Notes: generated from the sequence alone by a model not told the origin. DNA of 64,000 nt from Jeotgalibacillus sp. S-D1 (GCF_004358665.1 NZ_SMZR01000004.1:247802-311801); one strand, 5' to 3'; shown: positions 25,167 to 33,486, numbered from the stretch's first letter. Made by a program: numbers and translations.

Positions 25167-26663
25167 ATGACAAAGAAAAAAGCGTTGGTTATTGGAGCGG
25201 GACTGGCAGGCATGTCTGCAGCGATTCGTTTGCATGCAGATGGTTATGATGTACAAATTATTGAGAAAAATGAAAATGTCGGCGGCAAATTGAACAGGAG
25301 AGAAGGAAAAGGTTTTACTTTCGATACAGGACCTTCAATTTTGACGATGCCGTGGGTTCTGGAAAAGCTTTTTTCAAGCGTTCACCGCAGATTAGAAGAT
25401 TACATACCAATTGAGCGAATTGAACCGCAGTGGAGAACGTTTTTTGAAGATGGCGTTCAGCTCGATGTGACCAGCGATTTGCCTACCCTTATTGAAGAAA
25501 TGAAAAAAGTGGATAATGGCTCTTCTCAAAGCATGAGCGAGCTGATCAATTACTCTGAAAAAATGTACGAGCTTTGTATGAAGAGCTTTTATAAATACAG
25601 CCTGGCAGACTTGAAGGATCTGAAACGATACCACACATTAAAGGATTTAATGGCGATGGATCCGTTAAGCACTGTTGCAGAAGGAACAAAGAAACGATTA
25701 AACAATCCTCATTTAGAACAGCTGTTTAACTTTTTTGTCATGTATGTCGGATCAAATCCATATCAGGCACCGGCCATTTTAAACCAGCTGATTTTTGTTC
25801 AGCTTGGACTTGGTATTCATTATGTAAAAGGCGGAATGTACAATATTGCAGTGGGAATGAAGCAGCTTCTTGATGAACTGCGCGTGGATGTACAGTTGAA
25901 TTCTCCGGTTGATCACCTTGTACTGGAAGGCAAAACGGTGACGGGTGTTAGGACGACAGACGGTACGCTTTATGAAGCAGATATCGTGGTGTCTAATTTG
26001 GAAGCCATTCCTGCCTACCGGAATCTGGTGCCGAAAAATCAGGCGAAAAAGGAAGCCAAAAAGTTAAATAAAACGTTCATTCCAAGTGTTTCAGGTCTGG
26101 TGCTTTTGCTTGGCGTAGACCGTCAGTTTGAAAACCTGAAGCATCATAATTTCTTCTTTTCAGAGGATCCCAAAAAAGAGTTTAGTGACATTTTTGATAA
26201 AGGGATTCCATCTGATGACCCGACTGTTTACATTGGGATATCATCACGTTCAGATTCAACGCAGGCTCCTGCAGGAAAAGATAATTTATTTGTCTTAACC
26301 CATGTTCCGCCTTTAAAAGAGGGAGAACAAGGGAAGCAGGATTGGGATCAGTACAGAGAAATTGTGCTCGACAAGCTTGAGCGTATGGGTATGAAAGGTC
26401 TTCGTGAGTCCATCGAGTTTGAATATCGCTTCACGCCTGAAGATTTGGAAGAGCTTTATGGTCCAAACGGAGGGTCTATTTATGGCGTGGCATCTGACCG
26501 CAAGAAAAACAGCGGATTTAAGATTCCTGCGAAAAGTGAACTGTATGAAAACCTCTATTTCGTCGGCGGATCCACTCATCCCGGCGGAGGCGTCCCGATG
26601 GTAACGTTGTCCGGTCAATTAACAGCGGATCTGATTAAACAGCATCAGCCGGTAGAAGTATAA
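25167..26663 (+). CDS. crtP: CrtP-type C30 carotenoid oxygenase (diaponeurosporene oxidase family)
   Basis: A 498-residue FAD-dependent amine-oxidase-fold enzyme. The dinucleotide motif is VIGAGLAGMSAAIRLHADGY. Segments typical of staphylococcal CrtP rather than the desaturase CrtN are visible: QWRTFFEDG, YVGSNPYQAPAIL, KHHNFFFSEDPKKEF, IPSDDPTVYIG, DSTQAPAGKDN, SIYGVASDRKKNSGFKIP and FVGGSTHPGGGVPMVTLSG. CrtP oxidises the terminal methyl group of 4,4'-diaponeurosporene towards an aldehyde or acid. No crtM or crtN is present here, so the rest of the pathway must be elsewhere. A desaturase role cannot be excluded from sequence alone. Confidence 0.85.
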   Translation: MTKKKALVIGAGLAGMSAAIRLHADGYDVQIIEKNENVGGKLNRREGKGFTFDTGPSILTMPWVLEKLFSSVHRRLEDYIPIERIEPQWRTFFEDGVQLDVTSDLPTLIEEMKKVDNGSSQSMSELINYSEKMYELCMKSFYKYSLADLKDLKRYHTLKDLMAMDPLSTVAEGTKKRLNNPHLEQLFNFFVMYVGSNPYQAPAILNQLIFVQLGLGIHYVKGGMYNIAVGMKQLLDELRVDVQLNSPVDHLVLEGKTVTGVRTTDGTLYEADIVVSNLEAIPAYRNLVPKNQAKKEAKKLNKTFIPSVSGLVLLLGVDRQFENLKHHNFFFSEDPKKEFSDIFDKGIPSDDPTVYIGISSRSDSTQAPAGKDNLFVLTHVPPLKEGEQGKQDWDQYREIVLDKLERMGMKGLRESIEFEYRFTPEDLEELYGPNGGSIYGVASDRKKNSGFKIPAKSELYENLYFVGGSTHPGGGVPMVTLSGQLTADLIKQHQPVEV

Positions 26664-26664
26664 C

Positions 26665-26705
26665 GAAAAAAACTCCAGCTCAAGTAATGAGCTGGAGTTT
26701 TTTTA
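26665..26705. terminator. Bidirectional terminator between crtP and the BCCT carrier
   Basis: Perfect 11-bp stem AACTCCAGCTC / GAGCTGGAGTT with an A run on the left and a T run on the right, serving both convergent genes. Confidence 0.93.
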
Positions 26706-26708
26706 CTA

Positions 26709-28229
26709 TTATTTATTTCTGGTCTTCCTTGGAAACTCTTTTCTTAAGAGCTTAAACAGTGTATAGATCATCAAAATTAAGATGATGGTAAACGGTAAAG
26801 CAGAAACGAGAGAAGCTGTCTGAAGCCCTTCCAGACCGCTGGCAAGCAGCAGGACAGCTGCAATTCCTGCCATTAATAAACCCCATACGATCCTGACAAA
26901 CAAAGGAGGGTTTAAGCTGCCGCTTGTTGTCATGCTGCTGATAATATACGTAGCTGAATCTGCAGATGTAACTAAAAAAGTCAGGATCAGCAGAATAGAC
27001 AGAGTCGATAAAATCAGGCTGAAGGGCATTTGCTCAAAAGTAACAAATAATGCGCTGGTGACATCATTGTTTACGGCGTCTGCAATGGATGTTCCATTAA
27101 ATAAATCCATATGCAGCGCAGTGCCTCCAAACACAGCAATCCAAAATAAAGCAATGACCGGAGGAACAATCAGAACTCCCACAATAAATTCACGGATGGT
27201 TCTTCCTCTTGAGACCCTCGCAACAAATGCGCCTACAAATGGTGACCAGGCAATGGCCCATGCCCAGTAAAAAATGGTCCACTCCTGTACCCACTCTCCG
27301 CCGTTATAGGGCTGAAGTCGCAGGCTGTATCGTACGAAATTTGTAATATAATCACCAAGACCTAAAGTAAACGTTTCAAGAATGAAAACAGTTGGACCTG
27401 CAATAAAAACAAATAGCATTAAGATAAGTGCAGTACCAAGGTTAATATTGCTCAGCCACTTGATGCCTTTATTAATACCTGTGGTGGTAGAGGTGAGAAA
27501 TAGGACGGTAAGTACAGCAATAATAATTAATTGAATCATTGCGTTGTTTGGTATGCCAAAAACACTGTTCAGTCCACCGTTAATTTGCAGAATTCCCAGA
27601 CCCAGTGAAGTAGCCACCCCCATGACCGTAGCGATTACAGCGAGGATATCAATGGTTTGATTGACCGGTTTTTTAAGCGGTCCTTCCTTAATAAGTGGAG
27701 ACAGACTTGTTGAGATGAGGCCGTTTTCTTTTTTACGAAATTGAAAATATGCAATGATAAGACCAACAACAGCGAAAACGGACCACTGGCTTACTCCCCA
27801 GTGAAAAAATGAATAGCCCATTGCCAGTCTGGCACCTTCTTCAGTCAGCGGCTCGGTGCTGCCGTATGGAGAGGTGAAAAAATGGCTCATTGGTTCTGCA
27901 ACGCCCCAAAATACTAATCCTACGCCAAAGCCTGCCGAAAACAGCATGCCGATCCAGGTAAAAAAGGAGTATTCGGGACGTTCATCATCACCGCCCAGTC
28001 TGACACGCCCATAACGGCTGACGGCCAGAAAAAGCAGGAAGAGAACAAAAAAGAAGACGGCGAGTAAATATAACCATCCAAAAGACTGAGTGGTAAAGCT
28101 GAATGCTGCATTTGCTCCTGCAGCAAACAGCGACGGAGATACAGCTCCAATCAAAACGAGCACCCCGATGACGATAGCGGATATGAAAAATACCCGATTG
28201 AGTGATTGAAACCCTTTAAAGTTTTTCAT
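26709..28229 (-). CDS. BCCT-family osmolyte (betaine/choline/carnitine) transporter
   Basis: A 506-residue carrier with about 12 transmembrane helices that takes up quaternary-ammonium osmoprotectants such as glycine betaine with Na+ or H+. It shows GFGVGLVFWGVAEP (the glycine-rich helix and aromatic box), and the signature segment WTIFYWAWAIAWSPFVGAF followed by VARVSRGRTIREF. Substrate preference cannot be read. It resembles OpuD. ATG 28229 is chosen because AAAGGGG lies five bases upstream; the 22 residues further upstream look like untranslated leader. It converges on crtP. Confidence 0.9.
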   Translation of the reverse strand: MKNFKGFQSLNRVFFISAIVIGVLVLIGAVSPSLFAAGANAAFSFTTQSFGWLYLLAVFFFVLFLLFLAVSRYGRVRLGGDDERPEYSFFTWIGMLFSAGFGVGLVFWGVAEPMSHFFTSPYGSTEPLTEEGARLAMGYSFFHWGVSQWSVFAVVGLIIAYFQFRKKENGLISTSLSPLIKEGPLKKPVNQTIDILAVIATVMGVATSLGLGILQINGGLNSVFGIPNNAMIQLIIIAVLTVLFLTSTTTGINKGIKWLSNINLGTALILMLFVFIAGPTVFILETFTLGLGDYITNFVRYSLRLQPYNGGEWVQEWTIFYWAWAIAWSPFVGAFVARVSRGRTIREFIVGVLIVPPVIALFWIAVFGGTALHMDLFNGTSIADAVNNDVTSALFVTFEQMPFSLILSTLSILLILTFLVTSADSATYIISSMTTSGSLNPPLFVRIVWGLLMAGIAAVLLLASGLEGLQTASLVSALPFTIILILMIYTLFKLLRKEFPRKTRNK

Positions 28230-28392
28230 AGCGACCCCTTTCCAAATTCTGTAGTTATGTAAAGTAAAGGACTTCATTACCCACTTCCCTATCAAAAGAC
28301 CTATTAAACAGAAAATTCTTTATTTCAGGTTTAAGGTGGAGTCAAAACGTAAAAACACAGTAAAAAAATGTAATTTTCAAAGGAGCTGCCTT

Positions 28393-29016
28393 ATGAAGAT
28401 GCCTTTTTTTCAACAGTTCAGCCATCCTGAAGGTAAAATGGGGAAACTGGCTGGGTTTATTATGTCCAAAGAAAATAAAAAGCTAAACAATTGGGCTATT
28501 GGATGTATGGATCTTCAAACAGGAGACCGCGTCCTGGAAATCGGCCACGGAACGGGTTATTCCATTCATAAAATGCTGAAAGGAGATACGAAGGTTTATG
28601 TGGATGGCGTTGATGCCTCCATTGCCATGACTGAAAGTGCCAGCAGGCGTTTAAAACACCATATAAAAAATGGCCGTGCAAGATTAATGACAGGGAAAGC
28701 AGAAAGTTTAATTCTGCCTTTAAACCATTATCAAAAGATCCTGTCAGTGAATAATTTTACGCTGTGGGATGATCCTGTTCTTGCACTGGAAAACTTATTT
28801 AATTCATTAAAGCAAGGGGGTAGAATCGTTATCATGATGCAGCCCAGAGAAGAAGAGGCAAGTCCAAACCTTACCAAAATGATGGGAAATAATCTATACC
28901 GATCATTGAATGAGGCTGGATTTTCCCACGTTACGATTTCTTACCGGCGGATTTGGCCTGAGCTTTCAGTCTGTGCGGTTGGTTTTAAAAAAGTCCAGCT
29001 TACTGGAATTGATTGA
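28393..29016 (+). CDS. Class I SAM-dependent methyltransferase
   Basis: A 207-residue Rossmann-fold methyltransferase. SAM motif I is VLEIGHGTGYSIHKML (near residue 50), with an acidic residue in VDGVDAS (motif II) and SVNNFTLWDD (motif IV-like). The C-terminal half contains LKQGGRIVIMMQP. The substrate is unknown; it resembles small-molecule methyltransferases of the ubiE type. The start at 28393 follows AAAGGAG with a 7-base spacer. Its 3' end overlaps the convergent kinase pseudogene by about 50 bases. Confidence 0.82.
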   Translation: MKMPFFQQFSHPEGKMGKLAGFIMSKENKKLNNWAIGCMDLQTGDRVLEIGHGTGYSIHKMLKGDTKVYVDGVDASIAMTESASRRLKHHIKNGRARLMTGKAESLILPLNHYQKILSVNNFTLWDDPVLALENLFNSLKQGGRIVIMMQPREEEASPNLTKMMGNNLYRSLNEAGFSHVTISYRRIWPELSVCAVGFKKVQLTGID

Positions 29017-29511
29017 TTGAAGCCATTTATTTGTTTGTTTAGGTGAATGGAGTATGATGATGTTTTTAGTTAACGAGCAGGAAGCAAGTTTTTGCAAGAT
29101 AAGAGGTGCTTTTTCTTTTGGGTAGTCCCAGATCCATTTCAGGAATTCCAAATCAATCTTTTCAGCACAGTCTTCTCCCATATCCGGACGTGTTTTGTTG
29201 TGATACATGACCCTTCTTTTCAGGGTTCTTTGAATGCACAAATAGCGGGAGTAATGAAGGAAGATGATGGTATCTGACGCCTGTATTCTTTCATCTATTG
29301 TCGACCCGAAATTCCCGTCTATGATCCATTCCGGCGATTTCATAATTTCCTGTGTTCTGGCGAGGAATTCTTGTTTGGGCATTGGATCCCATCCTTACCG
29401 CCAAAATAAAGCATCCAAATGAATAACGGGAAGTTCCAGTTTTTCACCAAGCTGTTTGGCAAGCGTAGATTTTCCTGCTCCACCTGAACCGATGATGATG
29501 ATTTTTTTCAT
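28966..29511 (-). pseudogene. P-loop nucleotide kinase (FlaR / DNA-topology-modulation type) with in-frame stop
   Basis: The reading frame from 29511 would encode about 181 residues. It opens with the P-loop GSGGAGKSTLAKQLG and HLDALFWR, has an in-frame TAA at codon 39 (29395-29397), then continues in the same frame with GWDPMPKQEF, EWIIDGNFG, LKRRV, NKTRPDMGEDC and KWIWDYPKEK. Relatives read LDALFWxPGW straight through this point, so a single base change (for example from AAA or CAA) inactivated it. All other family motifs remain, so the loss is recent or a sequencing error. Reinitiation at ATG 29382 would lack the P-loop. Confidence 0.8.
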
Positions 29512-29594
29512 TTACAGCCTCCTAAGTTTTATTTATTAAACGTGGTTGTTGAGTTGATTGCAGCCTAATTTAAAGTGCTATTATTAAAAATAAG

Positions 29595-29624
29595 ATGACA
29601 AATAGTCGGAACTTTTAGTATAAT
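29595..29624 (+). promoter_or_regulatory. Promoter of the leader peptide / rsgA-like gene
   Basis: -35 ATGACA (29595-29600) and consensus -10 TATAAT (29619-29624), spacer 18. Transcription should start near 29631, giving a leader of about 200 bases before the GTPase gene. Confidence 0.6.
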
Positions 29625-29657
29625 GATAAAAGAATAATATGGAAAGGGTGAGGTACT

Positions 29658-29747
29658 ATGAGAAAACAACTTAAATCGTTCATTGCAATCTCGTGTACAC
29701 AACCCGTCTGGCCTTCAGGCTGTCCATTTTCGGATTTATCCTGCTAA
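29658..29747 (+). CDS. Leader peptide of the rsgA-like attenuator
   Basis: A 29-codon open frame starts with ATG 29658 after GGGTGAGG. It encodes a short peptide beginning MRKQLKSFIAISCTQPVW and ending FSDLSC. Codons 12-16 form the upstream arm of a 13-bp inverted repeat whose other arm overlaps the terminator before the GTPase gene. The layout (short frame, alternative stems, terminator, then gene) is that of translation-dependent attenuation leaders. The peptide itself resembles nothing I recognise. Confidence 0.65.
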   Translation: MRKQLKSFIAISCTQPVWPSGCPFSDLSC

Positions 29748-29807
29748 TTTACTGACGCAGTAAATCCATGGGTTGTGTACACACTACACATACCTATGGA
29801 TTTTTTT
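29693..29807 (+). promoter_or_regulatory. Attenuator: antiterminator and terminator before the rsgA-like gene
   Basis: GTGTACACAACCC (29693-29705) is the perfect complement of GGGTTGTGTACAC (29770-29782). Nested inside, GGATTTA (29732-29738) pairs with TAAATCC (29761-29767). Both downstream arms are also the 5' half of a terminator: AAATCCAT (29762-29769) with ATGGATTT (29796-29803), inner GG-TTGTGTA/TACACA-ACC pairing, then a T run to 29807. A third small hairpin ATTTACT/AGTAAAT (29747-29765) follows the leader stop codon. Confidence 0.8.
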
Positions 29808-29833
29808 AGTGCGTAAAATTAGGAGGAAAAAAA

Positions 29834-30904
29834 TTGAATTTAATACAAAATGAAGAGTTAGTTAAAATAGGCTGGAACGAAGATTGGCAGTCAAAAGCGG
29901 AAGACAAATCACCATTAATACCCGGAAGAATAATTGTTGAACACAAAAGACTGTACCGGATCTTCACGAGCCATGGTGTGCTTCTTGGAGAAGTTTCAGG
30001 CAAGTTCCGGCATGAAGCCGCTGTGAGGGAAGATTACCCTGCAGTTGGTGACTGGGTGATGGTAAGTCCATATATCGATGAAGAAAAAGCAATTATTCAC
30101 CACATCCTTCCCCGCACTTCAAAGTTCTCCCGCAAAATGGCCGGAGAAACAGCAGGTGAGCAAATTGTAGCGGTTAATGTTGATGTTGTGTTTCTTGTTA
30201 TGGCAATGAATCAGGATTTTAACCTGCGAAGACTGGAGCGGTATTTGCTGACAGCCTGGGAGAGCGGTGCCAATCCGGTAATTATTCTGTCAAAATCTGA
30301 TTTATGTGAAGATGCAGCCCAAAAAATTCAGGAGACTGAATCAGTTGCAATGGGCGTGCCGATTATTGCGTGCAGTGTTGTAAGCGAGATGGGATTGGAC
30401 CATTTATTAACCCATATCAACACAGGAACCACAGTGGCAGTTATGGGGTCTTCCGGGGTAGGAAAGTCTTCGATTATCAACTATTTACTTGGTGAAGAGA
30501 AGATGGTTACAAATGATATTCGTTTGGATGATGGGAAAGGAAAACATACCACTACCCATAGAGAATTATTTGTTCTTCCAGATGGAGGCGTCATTATTGA
30601 TACGCCCGGAATGCGTGAATTGCAATTATGGGAATCAGACGACGGAATTGTACAGGGGTTTCAGGACATCGAAGCACTTGCCGAAGAGTGCCAATTTAGA
30701 GACTGCCTGCATGAAAATGAACCAAACTGTGCTGTTATCCGGGCAATTGAGGACGGAACGCTGCCAAAAGAACGCCTATCAAGTTATCGAAAGCTTCAAA
30801 AAGAGCTTGCTTATATTGAGCGAAAATCAAATAAACGGGAACAGCTTCTTGAAAAAAAGAAGTGGAAAAAAATAACCCAGTCTCATAAAAACACTTATAA
30901 ATAA
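29834..30904 (+). CDS. rsgA: RsgA-family ribosome-dependent GTPase (paralogue type)
   Basis: A 356-residue circularly permuted GTPase that acts in 30S subunit maturation and quality control. An N-terminal OB-like domain (about 1-105) includes GEVSGKFRHEAAVREDYPAVGDWV. The G-domain shows G4 LSKSD, P-loop GSSGVGKSS, G3 DTPGMREL. The C-terminal zinc knuckle is ECQFRDCLHENEPNC. It belongs to the longer IGWN-type branch common as a second copy beside YloQ/RsgA in Bacilli, so a housekeeping copy probably exists elsewhere (inference). TTG start, seven bases after AGGAGG. Expression is gated by a leader-peptide attenuator. Confidence 0.88.
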   Translation: MNLIQNEELVKIGWNEDWQSKAEDKSPLIPGRIIVEHKRLYRIFTSHGVLLGEVSGKFRHEAAVREDYPAVGDWVMVSPYIDEEKAIIHHILPRTSKFSRKMAGETAGEQIVAVNVDVVFLVMAMNQDFNLRRLERYLLTAWESGANPVIILSKSDLCEDAAQKIQETESVAMGVPIIACSVVSEMGLDHLLTHINTGTTVAVMGSSGVGKSSIINYLLGEEKMVTNDIRLDDGKGKHTTTHRELFVLPDGGVIIDTPGMRELQLWESDDGIVQGFQDIEALAEECQFRDCLHENEPNCAVIRAIEDGTLPKERLSSYRKLQKELAYIERKSNKREQLLEKKKWKKITQSHKNTYK

Positions 30905-30915
30905 ACACTATTCAC

Positions 30916-30955
30916 AAAGCCCAGACACTTATCTTATAACCGTCTGGGCTTTTCA
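30916..30955 (+). terminator. Terminator of the rsgA-like gene
   Basis: AAGCCCAGAC (30917-30926) pairs with GTCTGGGCTT (30942-30951), followed by TTT. Confidence 0.85.
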
Positions 30956-31103
30956 TTTGAAATATAATCGCTATCGTGTGTTAATTTCAGTGGCATTGAA
31001 ATCCGATATAGTGAATACATACATTTAAACTAACGTTGCAGATTGAATAAGAAGTACAAGATATTGTAAAAATGCAAACTGGCACTAACAGGAGGTAATA
31101 ATT

Positions 31104-31355
31104 ATGAAGAAAAATAGAAGAAATACGTTAGGATATTTATCAATAATAGCAGTAGTATCAAGTGTAGTTTTCTTCTTTTTACCAATAGATGATAAGATAG
31201 ATGCAATTATAATTGGTTTAACTTCGTTATTAGGGATAGGATTTGCTATAGCATCTAAAGAAGTGTGGTATGTCCTTATAGGAACTATATTAAACATTGC
31301 CATGTTAGGAATGTCTTATCTTTTATTAATTGGAGCAGAATTTAGTAAACTATAA
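31104..31355 (+). CDS. Small membrane protein, unknown function
   Basis: An 83-residue protein with three predicted transmembrane helices (about 10-27, 32-50, 55-78) and a basic N-terminus (MKKNRRNTLG). I do not recognise the family. AGGAGG precedes the ATG with good spacing, so it is probably translated. It is the first of several small membrane proteins in an AT-rich stretch up to 34.3 kb. Confidence 0.6.
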   Translation: MKKNRRNTLGYLSIIAVVSSVVFFFLPIDDKIDAIIIGLTSLLGIGFAIASKEVWYVLIGTILNIAMLGMSYLLLIGAEFSKL

Positions 31356-31440
31356 TCGAAACTTTTTTAATGTTTGGATGTTGATATATTCTGTCCAGGA
31401 CACAATATAAAACAGTGCTTCAATAAAGGAGTTGTTTAAA

Positions 31441-32109
31441 ATGGATGGAAATAAAGGTACAGAAATTAAACGCTCTTCAAAAGCAGAAAACATTCTCGTT
31501 CAAATCAATAGTAAAACTAAACTAGGCGACTTACGTAAAATCGCGAAGGACATTAAAAAAGATCATGAACTAGCTATTGAACTTTGGTCAACCGAAAAGT
31601 TTTTGCCCAGACTATTAGCAATCTTAATTATGGACAAAAAACTTCTTTCACAAGATGTGATAAATAAGCTTGTTAAGGATATGCAGACTCACACTTTTAA
31701 TGAGCGAAATAACTTAATGGATTGGTTTATGGCTAATCAGCTCACCAAAGAAAAGAAGAAAATTGCATTGATGGAGTCGTGGGAAAATAGTCCTTCTACT
31801 CTTCAAAGGCGTGCTTTCTGGTATTATCAAGCGAGATTGAGATGGACTGGACAAACACCGCCTGATAACACCCCAGACTTGCTATCTGCATTGGAAGCTA
31901 ATATTACGCAGGAAGACCCGGAAGTTCAATGGGCTATGAATTTCACCGCAGGCTGGATAGGTGTTTATGATGAAAAGAATCGCGCACGTTGTATTAAACT
32001 TGGTGAGAAAACGGGTCTTTACAAAGATGAAATAGTAGCCAAAGGATGTACTCCCAACTATTTGCCGGAGTTCATTACGATTGAAGTTAACAAACGACAT
32101 AATAATTAG
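31441..32109 (+). CDS. DNA alkylation repair protein (AlkD/HEAT-like family)
   Basis: A 222-residue all-helical protein resembling the DNA alkylation repair family (AlkC/AlkD-type HEAT-like repeats). Characteristic parts are LGDLRKIAKDIKKDHELAIELW, FLPRLLAILIMD, WENSPSTLQRRAFWYYQARL and DPEVQWAMNFTAGWIGV. AlkD-type enzymes excise alkylated purines without base flipping. This short version is a divergent subgroup, and glycosylase activity is not certain. The start at 31441 follows AAAGGAG. It is a single gene in accessory DNA. Confidence 0.75.
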   Translation: MDGNKGTEIKRSSKAENILVQINSKTKLGDLRKIAKDIKKDHELAIELWSTEKFLPRLLAILIMDKKLLSQDVINKLVKDMQTHTFNERNNLMDWFMANQLTKEKKKIALMESWENSPSTLQRRAFWYYQARLRWTGQTPPDNTPDLLSALEANITQEDPEVQWAMNFTAGWIGVYDEKNRARCIKLGEKTGLYKDEIVAKGCTPNYLPEFITIEVNKRHNN

Positions 32110-32159
32110 ATACCTCTGAAAAATTTATTAGGGTTTAATGTGAAAATAAAGGAATTAAA

Positions 32160-32580
32160 AAATGTAGGATTGTCCTATAACAAAAAAATATCGCAGTTCA
32201 CCCAATAAATATTTTCGAATGATATGATTAAATTGGAATTTACGAGAGACTTAATTTATTTTTGGAGGATAAATCTTTGAAAATACTTAGACTTATTTTA
32301 GCAATTATTGTTGTTGCTATATCAAGTTATGCTTTGATAACTGGTAAAACAGGAGCAATAAGTCCTTATGTATTGTTTTCTTAGCGTTAATGCTTCTAGT
32401 TACTGGAATTACTGAATTTCGCGAAAAAAGAAAGGCAAATGCCCTTACACTTTTCTTTGTAACTGGATTTAACTTTTATGTTTTATTTGAAATTATATTC
32501 AACTAACGGGAGCATTCCTTTAATTAGGGATGCTTTTTATTTGTTAATGAAAAGGGAATTAATGTTAAACTTTAAGAAAG
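32160..32580 (+). repeat. Second copy of the yczI repeat region
   Basis: From about 32160 (CCTATAACAAA, ATATCGCAGTTCACCCAATA) through the disrupted yczI frame to the terminator and its AATTAATGTTAAACT tail, this segment is collinear with 9250-9640 at high but imperfect identity. Both copies have the same orientation, about 23 kb apart. Confidence 0.8.
32277..32506 (+). pseudogene. yczI: Frameshifted yczI (DUF3953) copy
   Basis: TTG start and ribosome binding site (TGGAGG) match the intact copy at 9357. After 35 codons a one-base deletion in a T run (TTGTTTTCTTAG against TTGTTTTTCTTGG) gives a stop. Downstream the other frame keeps the rest of the protein (ITEFREKRKANALTLFF-like) to TAA 32504-32506. 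The element is 230 bases against 231 in the intact gene. Confidence 0.85.
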
Positions 32581-32608
32581 AAATTCACAAAATGAGGAGG
32601 TGTAAAAG

Positions 32609-32839
32609 GTGGACTCTTTAATTTGGTTAACTATCGGTATTATCATAATCGGTTTTGTTGTTCTCATTTCTTTGAAAAAAAGCATGGAAAGTAAGCTCGC
32701 TTTTATACTTGCAAATAGGGAAAGCGAGGAAAGTTCAATAAAAGCTAAATCCATAATATGGTGGATAGTGAGTGCAGTAACTTGGGGAATAGTGAGTATC
32801 ATACTTATTGTTTGGTCATTTCATCATTACTCTGGATAA
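32609..32839 (+). CDS. Small membrane protein, unknown function
   Basis: A 76-residue protein with a helix at about 5-22, a charged middle (KKSMESKLAF, ESEESSIKAK), and a second helix at about 48-70. GTG start eight bases after GAGGAGG. It is not recognised. It lies directly after the frameshifted yczI copy and ends before a bidirectional terminator. Confidence 0.6.
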   Translation: MDSLIWLTIGIIIIGFVVLISLKKSMESKLAFILANRESEESSIKAKSIIWWIVSAVTWGIVSIILIVWSFHHYSG

Positions 32840-32854
32840 CAGTTGGTTCAATAT

Positions 32855-32912
32855 TAAAAATAGAATCAAAAATAATTGGATACATATACTCCGTTTTTTG
32901 ATTCTACTTTTA
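32855..32912. terminator. Bidirectional terminator-like hairpin
   Basis: TAGAATCAAAAA (32861-32872) pairs with TTTTTTGATTCTA (32894-32906), with an A run on the left and a T run on the right. It ends both convergent genes. Confidence 0.7.
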
Positions 32913-33236
32913 ATTATCCCCTGGGGCTTCTTGTAACAAATGTCTTTCCCCTTTTGTATCTTCTACAACAATAAATTTCATATCGCTTTTAACAGAATAA
33001 ATAATGGAACCCTTTTCAAAAAAATTGGATTGATAATTATTTGGAAATACATCAGCAGACACTTTCTTTGTTACTTTTCCTATCTCGTCTTTTAACTCAT
33101 AATCATTTATATCTTTTTCAGTACCGTTATACTCATTATCGTTCACAACAACAATCATTGCATAACTTCCTGAAGTATTAGCCTGATTACAGGCTGTTAA
33201 AAAGATAACAATGAATAAGAATAACATTTTCTTCAT
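32910..33236 (-). CDS. Small lipoprotein, unknown function
   Basis: A 108-residue protein with a lipoprotein signal peptide (MKKMLFLFIVIF, lipobox LTAC at Cys16) and a mature domain of about 90 residues rich in beta-prone sequence (YAMIVVVNDNEYNGTE, IIYSVKSDMKFIVVE). Many Bacillus genomes carry small lipoproteins of this build with unknown roles. Good AGGAGG site upstream. It stands alone on the minus strand in the accessory stretch. Confidence 0.65.
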   Translation of the reverse strand: MKKMLFLFIVIFLTACNQANTSGSYAMIVVVNDNEYNGTEKDINDYELKDEIGKVTKKVSADVFPNNYQSNFFEKGSIIYSVKSDMKFIVVEDTKGERHLLQEAPGDN

Positions 33237-33486
33237 TTCTAATTCACTCCTCCTAATTACTAGTTTATTCTTACTATATCATGTGATTGTTCTTATTAAT
33301 TTTCTGTACGAATCTAATTAAAAAAGACTCTTAGAAGGAGAAGGAATTATATTGAAAAATTTAATGTGTTAGGTCTAACTGTGGTGCAATTTCAATAGTG
33401 GTTTAATTCGCTGCGCTTTAAATACACTTTGCATCTTCAACTGAATAAGAAACTTTTGGCTCAAATAAAGATAGGGAGTTTATGTT

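Noticed and set aside
29395..29397. Stop-codon recoding (selenocysteine or similar) in the kinase
   Set aside because: The codon is TAA, not TGA, and the family has no selenocysteine at this site; a point mutation or error is simpler.
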